A DNA stretch of 12,058 bases from Bacteroidota bacterium (lineage in GTDB: Bacteria > Bacteroidota > Bacteroidia > Flavobacteriales > Flavobacteriaceae). Numbering within the stretch: position 1 is the first letter of the stretch; the number at the start of each line of letters is the position of its first letter. Below the pieces are notes generated by a model. The model made no database searches. It had not been told where the DNA came from and was given only the letters and a program-made list of their open reading frames with translations. Shown in pieces: positions 1 to 8,598 of this stretch. The stretch covers positions 2,800-14,857 of the forward strand of contig JADWMI010000028.1 in NCBI GenBank assembly GCA_015767395.1, in the 5' to 3' direction. Position numbers and translations under genes: made by a program.

Positions 1-1456
1 CATTTACCCAACGTTGATGTGTTGGAACACCCACATAATCAAATATTGAAGTACGTGTTGGCGAACCAAAACCTGCATTTTCTGCTCCAGGCTCTCCTAC
101 TTCTTGTCCGAAATAAATCATAGTTGGAGAAGTACTTATAGTTGCAGAAACCACCATTGCTGGTTTCCCTTTTTCAGCAGAACCTGCAAAATCTGAACTT
201 GCAATACGCTGCTCGTCATGATTTTCTAAAAAGTGTAACATATTATGCTCAATATCCGATTTAGAATCTTGAATTCCTGTAATATGATCTGTCCATCCAT
301 GGCCTTGCATAATATGCTTTATAGTATCATATAACGCAACTTTGTCGTACAAATAATCCATTTTTCCATTTCGAATATAATCTCGATATAAATCAGGATT
401 GTAAACTTCTGCTAATAAAAAAGCATTTGGATTTACCGTTTTTATAGATGAATTCATATAACTCCAAAATTCAACTGGCACCATTTCAGCCATATCATAT
501 CTAAACCCATCAACTCCTTTTGCAGTCCAATACAAAGCAATGTCCCTAAACTTCACCCAAGAACTTGGCACTTTCTTATCTTTCCAAAATTCAAAATGAA
601 CTTTATAATCTTCATGATCAAATCCTTCTGGCAATTCATCAAAATCTTTTCTTCCATCAGGACTTATACCATAATTAATTTTCACCGTTTCATACCAGTC
701 ATTTACATTTGGTTGTGACAATCTAGATCCGTTCCCAGTCCATTTCGCAGGGTTTTCATCAAATTTACTATCTGACAATGAGTGTGACTCACCTCCTATA
801 GGCAAATAACCATTTTCCCAATTGGGTACCTTAAATGTTTCTCCCGGATTGTAATAAAAATTATTATCCACATCATATTGTTTGGTTTTATCATCTGTTG
901 CGCCAAAATCTGCTACACCTTCGGGATTTGTTTTTCCTTCATAATTTCTGGCTACATGGTTTGGAACAATATCAATTAAAACTTTCATTCCATTTTTATG
1001 CGTTCTTTCAATTAAGGCTTCAAATTCTTCCAGTCTGTTTTCAACATTAACCGCTAAATCTGGATTTACATTGTAATAATCTTTAACAGCATATGGAGAA
1101 CCTGCTCTACCTTTTACAATATCTGGATCATCATTTGAAATTCCAAACTCAGTATAATTTCTAATCACATCGTGATGCGGCACGCCCGTATACCATATAT
1201 AAGTTACCCCTAAATCTTTTATTTCTTGAAGTGCTTTCTCTGTAAAATCGTTAAACTTCCCAACGCCGTTTTCCTCAATAGTTCCCCAAGGTTTGTTTGT
1301 TGTATTGGTGTTCCCAAACAAACGTGTAAAAACTTGATAAACGACTTCTTTATGCTTTTTATCTACCTTCATACTTTCCTTTTCTTCTACTTTTTCCTGC
1401 TTACAACTAGCAAAAATTATTAAGGCTGCGAATATACTATAAATTATATTTTTCAT
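1..1456 (-). CDS. GH13 alpha-amylase-family lipoprotein, C-terminus cut by window edge
   Basis: The frame stays open from the ATG at 1456 to the left edge, giving 485 residues without a stop. The N-terminus is a lipoprotein signal peptide with lipobox F-A-S-C at Cys18. The (beta/alpha)8-barrel motifs of GH13 are all visible: region I IDIVPNH at 161-167, region II GFRYD with nucleophile Asp321, region III LAEVYN with acid/base Glu350, and region IV ENHDE with transition-state Asp414. The enzyme should therefore be an active retaining alpha-glucan hydrolase or transferase, anchored in the periplasm or at the outer membrane. Region I to II spans about 155 residues, against about 98 in the SusA-like and 114 in the MalS-like GH13 of this operon, so domain B is unusually large. 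It is the last visible gene of the operon, starting 5 bases after the GH97 stop. I infer maltodextrin as substrate from context; the exact GH13 subfamily is not recognised, and a transferase activity is possible. Confidence 0.9.
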   Translation of the reverse strand, partial: MKNIIYSIFAALIIFASCKQEKVEEKESMKVDKKHKEVVYQVFTRLFGNTNTTNKPWGTIEENGVGKFNDFTEKALQEIKDLGVTYIWYTGVPHHDVIRNYTEFGISNDDPDIVKGRAGSPYAVKDYYNVNPDLAVNVENRLEEFEALIERTHKNGMKVLIDIVPNHVARNYEGKTNPEGVADFGATDDKTKQYDVDNNFYYNPGETFKVPNWENGYLPIGGESHSLSDSKFDENPAKWTGNGSRLSQPNVNDWYETVKINYGISPDGRKDFDELPEGFDHEDYKVHFEFWKDKKVPSSWVKFRDIALYWTAKGVDGFRYDMAEMVPVEFWSYMNSSIKTVNPNAFLLAEVYNPDLYRDYIRNGKMDYLYDKVALYDTIKHIMQGHGWTDHITGIQDSKSDIEHNMLHFLENHDEQRIASSDFAGSAEKGKPAMVVSATISTSPTMIYFGQEVGEPGAENAGFGSPTRTSIFDYVGVPTHQRWVN

Positions 1457-1461
1457 GAATC

Positions 1462-3576
1462 TTATTTTTTAACAACACTTATTGAAAAACCACCACCCGG
1501 AGCTAGTTTCATTTTTAAATTTGATTTATTTGTAACTTCAACTGTTCTAATATTTAAAGACAAAGGATTTTTATCCCAATGTGCATCATTTCCATCTTCA
1601 TAAATAGTGGCCTCATACGTAGCGTTTTCATCCAAATAATCGAATGAAATATCTAACGTTCTGCCATCTTCATCTGTAATTCCGCCAATAAACCAATTTT
1701 CTGAAGTTCTTTCTTTACGTGCTATGGTTACAAAATCTCCAATTTCACCATTTAAAACCTTCGTTTGTTGCCAGTCTACCCCAACATCTTTTATAAATTG
1801 AAGTGCTGCTGGATTTGCCTCATAATTTTCAACCAAGTCTGCTGCCATTTGAATTGGGCTGTAAATAACCACATACAAAGCCAATTGTTGTGCCAACGTA
1901 GTATTTACCTGATTATCCTCTTTCCATTTATCAAATTTTATATCGAAAATCCCAGGTGTATAATCTACCGGTCCAGCTAACATTCTTGTAAAAGCTACAA
2001 TTGACAAATGCTCTGGAGGATTCCCTCCATCACTCGACCACGCATTAAATTCCTGCCCTCTCAAACCTTCTCTTGAAATAGTATTGGGATAGGTTCTACG
2101 CAATCCTGTTGCTTTAATTGGTTCGTGTGCATTGATCGCTACTTGATATTTTGCAGCCTTAATCACCGCATTGTTATATTGATTTACCATGTATTGCCCG
2201 TGGTGGTATTCTCCCTTAGGAATAATTTTACCAACATAACCTGTTTTCACAGCATGAATTCCTAAACTTTGCATCAACGCATACGCAGTATCTTGTTGTT
2301 TTTCATACGTTTGTGTAGCCGCCGAAGTTTCGTGATGCATCATAATGTCCACCCCTTTTTCTTTTCCGTAACGTACCACTTCTTTAATGTCGTAATCTGG
2401 ATAAGGTGTTACAAAATCAAAAACGCCTTCTCTATCTTCAAAACCAATCCAATGCTCCCAACCTGTATTCCAACCTTCAACCAACACGGCTCCAATATTA
2501 TTTTTTGCTGAAAAATCTATAAATGCTTTGGCGTTTTCAGTAGTTGCTCCATGTCTTCCGTGTGCTTTCCCTTTATCAACCCATTCTCCATTTACGTCTT
2601 CCATTCCATAATCCCAACTCGATTTATTCAAGTGCATTTCCCACCAAATTCCTGTGTATTTAGTTGGTTTAAACCACGAAACATCACCCAATTTATTTGG
2701 TTCATTTAAATTTACAATTAGCTTAGATTCAATTAAATCTCCATCATTTTCTCCAATTTGTATCGTTCTCCAAGGTGTTTCAAAGGGAATCGTTCTTTCA
2801 ACTTTATAATCTCTATTTTTTGAACCTACTAAACAACTAACCATTGATAATTTATCAGTATCAATTTTTAAAGTCATTCCTGAATAATCTACCAAACTCG
2901 CTTCATGAAAACTCAGATGTAAACCACTTTCTGTTCGCATTGTTACTGGTGTATTTACCGCATTATTTGGAATTGAAGTTTGCGCTAAATTATCATGACC
3001 TGCTTTTGACAATGCATCAATTTTGGAAAACTCAGTGGTATTGTACAAATGCTCGTAAATATCCCAATCTCCAGGAATCCACCAGACTTTATGGTCTCCA
3101 TCTAAATTAAACTGTGTGTTTTCTTCAGTTATAAAAATTTCGGAAAGATTTTCTTGTTCCGGAAATTCGTATCTAAAACCTAAACCATCATCATATACTT
3201 TAAAAACAATGTTCAGTTTTCTTTTTAATGCTGAAGTTTCCTGCAATTCAATTTTTAATGAATTGTATGTGTTTTCAACCTCTTTTTGTTCTCCCCAAGA
3301 CATTTCCCAAACTTCGCTAAAACTTGAAATATCAGCATTTACTATTTCAAAATTTGAAGCCAAAGCAGGCTGCTCTTTTAAGTCGAAACCTAATGTTGAG
3401 GTTTTTATTATAGCTTCTGTTTTATACGTAACTTTATACGTTGGTGTTCCGTTTTCAGATAATTTAAATTCAACCAGAACATTGTTATCTGGAGAAGCAA
3501 TTGTTGTTTTAGATTGTTTTGCACAAGAAAACAACACAATACTTACAAGTACAATACTAATTTTTATATACTTCAT
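1462..3576 (-). CDS. susB: SusB-like GH97 alpha-glucosidase (inverting type), lipoprotein
   Basis: Full-length GH97 enzyme of 704 residues that releases glucose from the non-reducing ends of malto-oligosaccharides. The signal peptide ends in lipobox L-F-S-C (Cys18), so the protein is membrane anchored and faces the periplasm or cell surface. The N-terminal beta-sandwich covers about residues 25-290, the catalytic barrel about 300-590, and a small C-terminal beta domain follows. Residues known from Bacteroides SusB are all present at a constant offset of 23: Glu416 (HHETS) matches Glu439, Glu485 (NAHEP) matches the base Glu508, Glu503 (SREG) matches the calcium ligand Glu526, and Glu509 matches the acid Glu532. 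Keeping both base glutamates places it in the inverting glucosidase branch, not the retaining galactosidase branch. It lies 3 bases after the MalS-like gene stop and 5 bases before the next GH13 start, so it is surely co-transcribed. Whether it prefers alpha-1,4 or alpha-1,6 ends cannot be read from the sequence. Confidence 0.96.
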   Translation of the reverse strand: MKYIKISIVLVSIVLFSCAKQSKTTIASPDNNVLVEFKLSENGTPTYKVTYKTEAIIKTSTLGFDLKEQPALASNFEIVNADISSFSEVWEMSWGEQKEVENTYNSLKIELQETSALKRKLNIVFKVYDDGLGFRYEFPEQENLSEIFITEENTQFNLDGDHKVWWIPGDWDIYEHLYNTTEFSKIDALSKAGHDNLAQTSIPNNAVNTPVTMRTESGLHLSFHEASLVDYSGMTLKIDTDKLSMVSCLVGSKNRDYKVERTIPFETPWRTIQIGENDGDLIESKLIVNLNEPNKLGDVSWFKPTKYTGIWWEMHLNKSSWDYGMEDVNGEWVDKGKAHGRHGATTENAKAFIDFSAKNNIGAVLVEGWNTGWEHWIGFEDREGVFDFVTPYPDYDIKEVVRYGKEKGVDIMMHHETSAATQTYEKQQDTAYALMQSLGIHAVKTGYVGKIIPKGEYHHGQYMVNQYNNAVIKAAKYQVAINAHEPIKATGLRRTYPNTISREGLRGQEFNAWSSDGGNPPEHLSIVAFTRMLAGPVDYTPGIFDIKFDKWKEDNQVNTTLAQQLALYVVIYSPIQMAADLVENYEANPAALQFIKDVGVDWQQTKVLNGEIGDFVTIARKERTSENWFIGGITDEDGRTLDISFDYLDENATYEATIYEDGNDAHWDKNPLSLNIRTVEVTNKSNLKMKLAPGGGFSISVVKK

Positions 3577-3579
3577 TTT

Positions 3580-5247
3580 TTACTTATTTTCTAATAAAAC
3601 TATAGAGAATGGCGTATTTAATTTCACCACTCCATTTTGAACTGTAACCTCATTTCTAGAATATGCATCTACTAAAATAGCTCCTTCTTTAAAAGTTGAA
3701 CCTACACTCAACTCTTTTTTTCCTTCATTTAAATCTAAACCAACAACAACGGCATCTTTATAATTTCCTTTTGAAAAAGTTCTTTTAAAAACATAAGGTG
3801 CTTCACTAATCATTTTATGAACTCCTGCTCCAACTGCTGGATGATTCACTCTAAACTTTCCTAATTTTTGGTAATGCACCATTAATTGTTTTGTTTCCTC
3901 GTTGTTGGCAATATCTTCCCAATTCATAAACGAACGCAACGTTGCATCTCCTACTGTTCCTTCAATAATTAAATTTCTTGCAGATTCGTCACCATAATAA
4001 ACTTGAGAAGCACCAGGACTTAACAATAATTTAGTTCCAGCTTCAAAGGTCTTTTTTCTTTCTTTATCAAAAGGTTGTCCGTCATCATGTGATGTTAAAT
4101 AGTTTAAAACTCCAAATCCTTTTAATTCATTATTTAAAATGGCTGAATATCTTGCAAACAATTCTTCATAACTTTTGGTTTGAGCAGCATTCCATTTAAA
4201 TTCAAAATTAATAGAGCTTTGAAAAGCATTGTCAAAATAATCGACTTTTTTATCTCCAAAATCATAATATCTTCCACCTGCTATTCCATAATTATAGACT
4301 TCAGCAACCGTATAAAAATCATTTTTATCCAGCACTAATTTTGGGTTTTGAGCTTTCCATTCTGCAAAAGCAACATCACACTCCGTTTTAAATTCTTGCC
4401 AAACCAATTCATCGGTATGTTTTACAGTATCAGCTCTATAGCCATCAACACCCAATTCTCTAATATAATCTGTCAACCATTTTATAATATAAAATTTAGG
4501 CGCTCTTGGATATCCAGTTCTTGCAAAAAATGCATCCAACTCCTTAACTTCTTGTTCATATCGACCTTCAGCCTTCCATTTTTCAACTAAATGCTTTGGA
4601 AGCTCCACATTTTCAGTACTGTGGGTTAAAATATCCGGAAGATTTTCAACCAACGTACAATTTACCGTAGAATCATAATCTTGGTGTTTACAAGGTGGAC
4701 CAGTTCTTACCCAATCTTTACCCCAAACAGGATCTTGATTTGTTACTGGACCAGTATGATTAATTACGCCATCTAAAACAACTCTAATATTATTTTTATG
4801 CGCCACTTCAACCAACTTTTTTAAATCGTTCATTGTCCCAAAATTTGGATCTAAAGCCGTCCAATCTTTTGCCCAATAACCGTGATAACCATAGCTAACG
4901 CCTGTACCTTCATCAACCCAACCGTGAATTTGCTCAACAACCGGAGTAAACCAAATGGCATTGATTCCTAAATTTGTAAAATAACCTTCTTCAATTTTTT
5001 GGGTTATGCCAATAATGTCTCCACCATCAAAACCGCGTAAAATTCCAGTTTCATTTGTTCTATTGAAGTTTACATCATTGTTAGGATTTCCATTGTTAAA
5101 TTTATCAGTTAATAGAAAATAGATATTTGCTCCTTCCCAAAAAAATGGTTTTTCAATTTTTGTATTTTCCTTTTTTTGTGATTGTTTTTTTTCTGAACAG
5201 CTTAGCGTTATAACAAATACAATTGCTAAGATTAAATATTTTTTCAT
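3580..5247 (-). CDS. MalS-like GH13 alpha-amylase, lipoprotein
   Basis: A complete 555-residue endo-acting GH13 enzyme expected to cut internal alpha-1,4 links of maltodextrins. The start at 5247 gives a lipoprotein signal peptide with lipobox T-L-S-C (Cys17). Conserved regions are region I LDGVINH at 158-164, region II GVDGYRADTVKH with nucleophile Asp273, region III TVAEVYN with acid Glu316, and region IV TSHDDG with Asp388. The stretch YGYHGYWAKDW near 119-129 and the run of residues before region I resemble the periplasmic alpha-amylase MalS of enterobacteria. Two close cysteines, Cys186 and Cys197, sit in domain B and could form a disulfide in the periplasm; this is inference. The C-terminal all-beta domain runs from about 470 to the end. 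The gene starts 5 bases after the GH31 stop and ends 3 bases before the GH97 start. Family assignment is firm; the product profile is not known. Confidence 0.94.
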   Translation of the reverse strand: MKKYLILAIVFVITLSCSEKKQSQKKENTKIEKPFFWEGANIYFLLTDKFNNGNPNNDVNFNRTNETGILRGFDGGDIIGITQKIEEGYFTNLGINAIWFTPVVEQIHGWVDEGTGVSYGYHGYWAKDWTALDPNFGTMNDLKKLVEVAHKNNIRVVLDGVINHTGPVTNQDPVWGKDWVRTGPPCKHQDYDSTVNCTLVENLPDILTHSTENVELPKHLVEKWKAEGRYEQEVKELDAFFARTGYPRAPKFYIIKWLTDYIRELGVDGYRADTVKHTDELVWQEFKTECDVAFAEWKAQNPKLVLDKNDFYTVAEVYNYGIAGGRYYDFGDKKVDYFDNAFQSSINFEFKWNAAQTKSYEELFARYSAILNNELKGFGVLNYLTSHDDGQPFDKERKKTFEAGTKLLLSPGASQVYYGDESARNLIIEGTVGDATLRSFMNWEDIANNEETKQLMVHYQKLGKFRVNHPAVGAGVHKMISEAPYVFKRTFSKGNYKDAVVVGLDLNEGKKELSVGSTFKEGAILVDAYSRNEVTVQNGVVKLNTPFSIVLLENK

Positions 5248-5252
5248 CTGTA

Positions 5253-7628
5253 TTATAATTTGATTTTTATGTCTTTTGTTGAAGTATTATCCAATAAAAC
5301 TGAAATAACAAGCGTTTTACTTTTTTCATTCCAAGTATATTGATAACCTTTTACTTTCTTCGGTTGCTTTGAAATATTATGAATAATTAGTTGAATTTCT
5401 TTTGAAGTAAATATGAAATTATCACCTAATTCTTGCTCAATTTCAATTTCAATACCTTTAGTTGAAACTTCACTTTCAAAAGTCAAAATTTCATACTTCC
5501 CTTTTTCAAAAGCATTTGGCGTTTCACCATCGTCGTTGTACAAATCACTTTCGCTTTCTTTCACCTTTTCATCATAATAAAAATGTAAATCGAAATTCTC
5601 TAAACTGTACTTGGTGGTATTTTGAATTGTTTTAATCATAGAAATAAAAGCACCTCCACGCACATACGTAGGAATACTTTCTTCAACCAAATCAACTGTC
5701 ATTGTTTGTCCACCTTCAACCTTTTCATCAGAATAAAAATTGTACCAATTTGAATTTTTCGGAAACGAAATTGTTTGTTCTTTTAATCCTTGCTCAACAA
5801 CCGGACTTACCAAGAACTCATTACCCCATAAATAGGTTGTATTGTTATTCAACGCTGAAATATTTGTTGCCTCTTCAAAAAATAAAGGTCTCATTAAGGG
5901 CAAACCGGTTTGATTGTTTTCAAAAGCCAATGTATAATTATACGGCATTAACTGATAACGTAACTCAATAGCTTTTTTTGCTAGAGCTTTCGTTTTTGAT
6001 TCTCTAAAAACAGGTTCTGAAGGAACATCTTCCTGTGCATGCGGTCTATAAATTGGTTGAAAAACACCGTATTGTAACCAACGTGTGTATAATTCATCAT
6101 CTAAATTAGCACCAGCAAATCCACCTAAATCGGAGTGCATATAACCCAAGCCTTGCATTCCCATTTGTAATGCTATCTCGACCTGAGATTGCAATCCTCC
6201 CCAAGTTCGATTTACATCTCCTGACCAAGGAATTAATCCGTAGTGTTGAGAACCTGAATAACCTGCTCGCATTAAAATAAACGGACGCTGATTTGGGAAA
6301 TCTTTTTGATAGCCATCGTATACTAACTTTGCCCAATTATGTCCATAAATATTGTGAACTTCATCCGCGGTTCCTGTGGCGTGTAATAAATCTGATGGAT
6401 GCACTTCAGGTTCTCCTAAATCACCCCACCAACCAGCAACACCTAAGTCAATATTTTTTTTATAAATATCCCAAAACCATTGTTCGCCTTCAGGTTTAAA
6501 AATGTCTATAATTCCTGTGTTTCCAAAATAAAAATCGTAGGTATATGGGTTTCCTTCTTTTGTCAAACCCAAAACATTTTTCTCAACAGCTTCATCCCAT
6601 TTGCTTGAAGTTGTTAAAATAAAAGGCTCTGTAATTAAAATGGTTTTTACACCTTTTTCATTTAAGTTGGCAATCATTTTTTTAGGATCTGGGAACGAAT
6701 CTTTATCAAATTCTAAATTCCCCATAGTTCCCATTACCTCTTTTCCAAACCAATACAAATCTAAAATAATTGCATCAACAGGAATTTCTTCTTCTATAAA
6801 TTTATCAATCGTGTTTTCGGTTTCTTTTTGTGAATGATAGCCAAATCTACTTGAAAAATTACCCATTGCCCAGCGTGGAATTAACGGTTGTTTTCCTGTT
6901 AAACCAACATATTGACTTACCAAATCTTTCCAAGAATCACCTGCAACAACTTGATAAACTTTACGTCCGCTAATGGTTTCGTATTGTAGCGAATTGTCTT
7001 TTTTACTGTCTAAATCTAAAAAACCAATGGGCGCATTGTCAAAATGAATAGCATACATTCTTGAAGAATATACCAAAGGAATGGTGAAATTCATCAATTC
7101 AGAGTGTGTTTCATAGCCGTAATGTGCCTTGTTATACAATTCCAATCTATTACCTCTTCTGTTCATTCCAAGCACTCGTGCACCACCACCATATAAAATT
7201 TCTTTAGAAGTTAAATTGAAATCTAACACCTCATGTGTTGCTGTTTTTAAATACCCTTTTCTTTCTGAAACTAAGGGCTTTTCTTTGTAGAAATATGAAA
7301 TTTGAAACGGACTTTTTGTTATTTCAACTTCAATACCTTCAGTTTTTAAATGGATTGAATTTTCTTTTTTTATAATCTTGAAATTTACAATCTCTGATTT
7401 TAAAACAACTGCATGTGAATTTGGCTTCAAGTCTTCTCCATTTGGCACAAATGAAGTTTCGATAATTTTGTTTGAATATGGCTTTATTAGGTAAAAACCA
7501 TCATTTGTAGTGATTGTAATTTGTGAATTATCCTCACTAAAGTTTACAAATTTTCTATTCTCATTTTGTGAATACCCAATGGTAATCGACAAAATAAAAA
7601 TCAATACTGATAATTTAAAAAGTTTCAT
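5253..7628 (-). CDS. GH31 alpha-glucosidase, secreted to the periplasm
   Basis: A complete 791-residue GH31 enzyme, a retaining exo-alpha-glucosidase or related transglucosidase. A classical signal peptide is visible with likely cleavage after G-Y-S (Ser20), and there is no lipobox, so it should be soluble in the periplasm. An N-terminal beta-sandwich covers about 25-245 and contains the YGGGARVLGMNRRG stretch near 146-159. The catalytic barrel runs from about 250 to 565 with nucleophile Asp403 (WWGDLGEPE) and general acid Asp471 (WSGDV). Arg454 and His498 sit where the family binds the glucose unit. Two C-terminal beta domains follow. I see no cysteine in the protein. The nucleophile strand reads G-D-L-G-E instead of the D-M-N-E of common maltases, so specificity could be alpha-1,4, alpha-1,6 or glucosyl transfer. 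It sits 3 bases after the esterase gene and 5 bases before the MalS-like gene. The family is certain; the linkage is open. Confidence 0.94.
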   Translation of the reverse strand: MKLFKLSVLIFILSITIGYSQNENRKFVNFSEDNSQITITTNDGFYLIKPYSNKIIETSFVPNGEDLKPNSHAVVLKSEIVNFKIIKKENSIHLKTEGIEVEITKSPFQISYFYKEKPLVSERKGYLKTATHEVLDFNLTSKEILYGGGARVLGMNRRGNRLELYNKAHYGYETHSELMNFTIPLVYSSRMYAIHFDNAPIGFLDLDSKKDNSLQYETISGRKVYQVVAGDSWKDLVSQYVGLTGKQPLIPRWAMGNFSSRFGYHSQKETENTIDKFIEEEIPVDAIILDLYWFGKEVMGTMGNLEFDKDSFPDPKKMIANLNEKGVKTILITEPFILTTSSKWDEAVEKNVLGLTKEGNPYTYDFYFGNTGIIDIFKPEGEQWFWDIYKKNIDLGVAGWWGDLGEPEVHPSDLLHATGTADEVHNIYGHNWAKLVYDGYQKDFPNQRPFILMRAGYSGSQHYGLIPWSGDVNRTWGGLQSQVEIALQMGMQGLGYMHSDLGGFAGANLDDELYTRWLQYGVFQPIYRPHAQEDVPSEPVFRESKTKALAKKAIELRYQLMPYNYTLAFENNQTGLPLMRPLFFEEATNISALNNNTTYLWGNEFLVSPVVEQGLKEQTISFPKNSNWYNFYSDEKVEGGQTMTVDLVEESIPTYVRGGAFISMIKTIQNTTKYSLENFDLHFYYDEKVKESESDLYNDDGETPNAFEKGKYEILTFESEVSTKGIEIEIEQELGDNFIFTSKEIQLIIHNISKQPKKVKGYQYTWNEKSKTLVISVLLDNTSTKDIKIKL

Positions 7629-7631
7629 TTT

Positions 7632-8594
7632 TTATTTTTTTAATAAAAACTCCACAGGGATTTGAAAACGTTGATTCCAAGAATTCTCAGAATGATCGTG
7701 ACCTTCAAATTTTAAGTTTTTTGAATTTGTATCATTATAGCCTTTCAATTCCAACAACTCTTCAACTCTGTATTGAAATGGCAAATAAAATTTATCCAAA
7801 GTCTCCGTGCCATAATCAAAGTATATTTTATGCGACTTAGGCGATGGCAAATTTTGTGACATATACTCAAAAAAAGCTTCAGGTATCGGATTGTTTTCAA
7901 AAGGCATAATTCCAGGCCAATGCGTAGATAAGCAAGCTGCACCACCAAATACTTTTGGATATTCGCAAATAGCATACATGGAAATTAAACCTCCCATACT
8001 TGAACCTGAAACAAATGTATTTTCAGCATTGGTATGTACCGAGAAATTTGCATCTATAAATGGTTTTACTTCTTCTACAATAAACTTCAAATAATTATCT
8101 GATTCCATGCCATTTCTAAACAAATCTGGATTTTTGTTTGAAATTGAATCTAAAAAAGTTTTAGGCAATAAATCGAAAGGTTTTTTAGGACAGTAATCGG
8201 ACCAGCGAATATCAGAATGATTCCACATGGCTACTACAATGGTATTTTTAATTTTTTCAGCAGCAATTAAATCGCTCATAATTTCATCAACTTTCCATTC
8301 TTGTTTGTTCCAAGTCGAATTTGCATCAAACAACATTTGTCCATCGTGCATATACAATACTGCATATTTTTCGTTTTCAGAATAATTGTTTGGCAACCAA
8401 ATATCAACAGTTCTTGGACGTACATTCTGTGAAGGAAAACTATCAATTCTTTTAATCGCTCCAGAAGCTAATTCACCTGAATAATCTTCCATCTCTATTA
8501 GCACAGAAGTTTCCTCTTTTTTTTCTTTGACATCTTTGCAAGAAAAAAACGTTATACCTATTACAATAACAATCAAGTATTTAAAAGCTCTCAT
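7632..8594 (-). CDS. Alpha/beta-hydrolase esterase (esterase D/Fes-like), lipoprotein
   Basis: A 320-residue protein of the putative esterase family (esterase D, Fes/IroE and CE1-like fold). The start at 8594 gives a signal peptide with lipobox T-F-F-S-C (Cys19), so it is anchored and extracytoplasmic. The core shows the strand YMHDGQMLFD at 81-90, typical of this family, and the nucleophile elbow G-S-S-M-G with Ser199. The likely catalytic histidine is His301 in GHDHSENSW; the acid is probably Asp260 or Glu264 in FDYGTETLD. It would hydrolyse an ester bond, but no sequence feature reveals the acyl group or alcohol. It is translated between SusA (4-base gap) and GH31 (3-base gap), so it belongs to the alpha-glucan operon. 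By inference it might remove acyl groups from modified glucans. Proteins of this family are sometimes labelled alpha-dextrin endo-1,6-glucosidase in databases; nothing here supports that, since the fold and triad are those of an esterase. Confidence 0.88.
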   Translation of the reverse strand: MRAFKYLIVIVIGITFFSCKDVKEKKEETSVLIEMEDYSGELASGAIKRIDSFPSQNVRPRTVDIWLPNNYSENEKYAVLYMHDGQMLFDANSTWNKQEWKVDEIMSDLIAAEKIKNTIVVAMWNHSDIRWSDYCPKKPFDLLPKTFLDSISNKNPDLFRNGMESDNYLKFIVEEVKPFIDANFSVHTNAENTFVSGSSMGGLISMYAICEYPKVFGGAACLSTHWPGIMPFENNPIPEAFFEYMSQNLPSPKSHKIYFDYGTETLDKFYLPFQYRVEELLELKGYNDTNSKNLKFEGHDHSENSWNQRFQIPVEFLLKK

Positions 8595-8598
8595 CTCG

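Noticed and set aside
835..1423. Plus-strand open frames at 835-1050 and 1226-1423.
   Set aside because: They are antisense to the partial GH13, which reads through 485 codons with all four catalytic regions intact.
3116..3640. A plus-strand open frame of 174 codons opposite the GH97 start and the MalS-like gene end.
   Set aside because: It is antisense to two well-supported genes, crosses their junction, and its translation shows no domain, only Phe/Ser-rich shadow composition.
4931..5805. A 15-base exact direct repeat, TGCTCAACAACCGGA, at 4931-4945 and 5791-5805.
   Set aside because: Both copies encode the short peptide P-V-V-E-Q in the same frame inside two different enzymes (GH13 and GH31); with similar codon use this is best explained by chance.
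6106..6336. A minus-strand open frame of 76 codons within GH31, and a similar one at 7745-7975 within the esterase gene.
   Set aside because: Both lie in alternative frames inside genes with intact catalytic motifs, and neither translation resembles a protein family.
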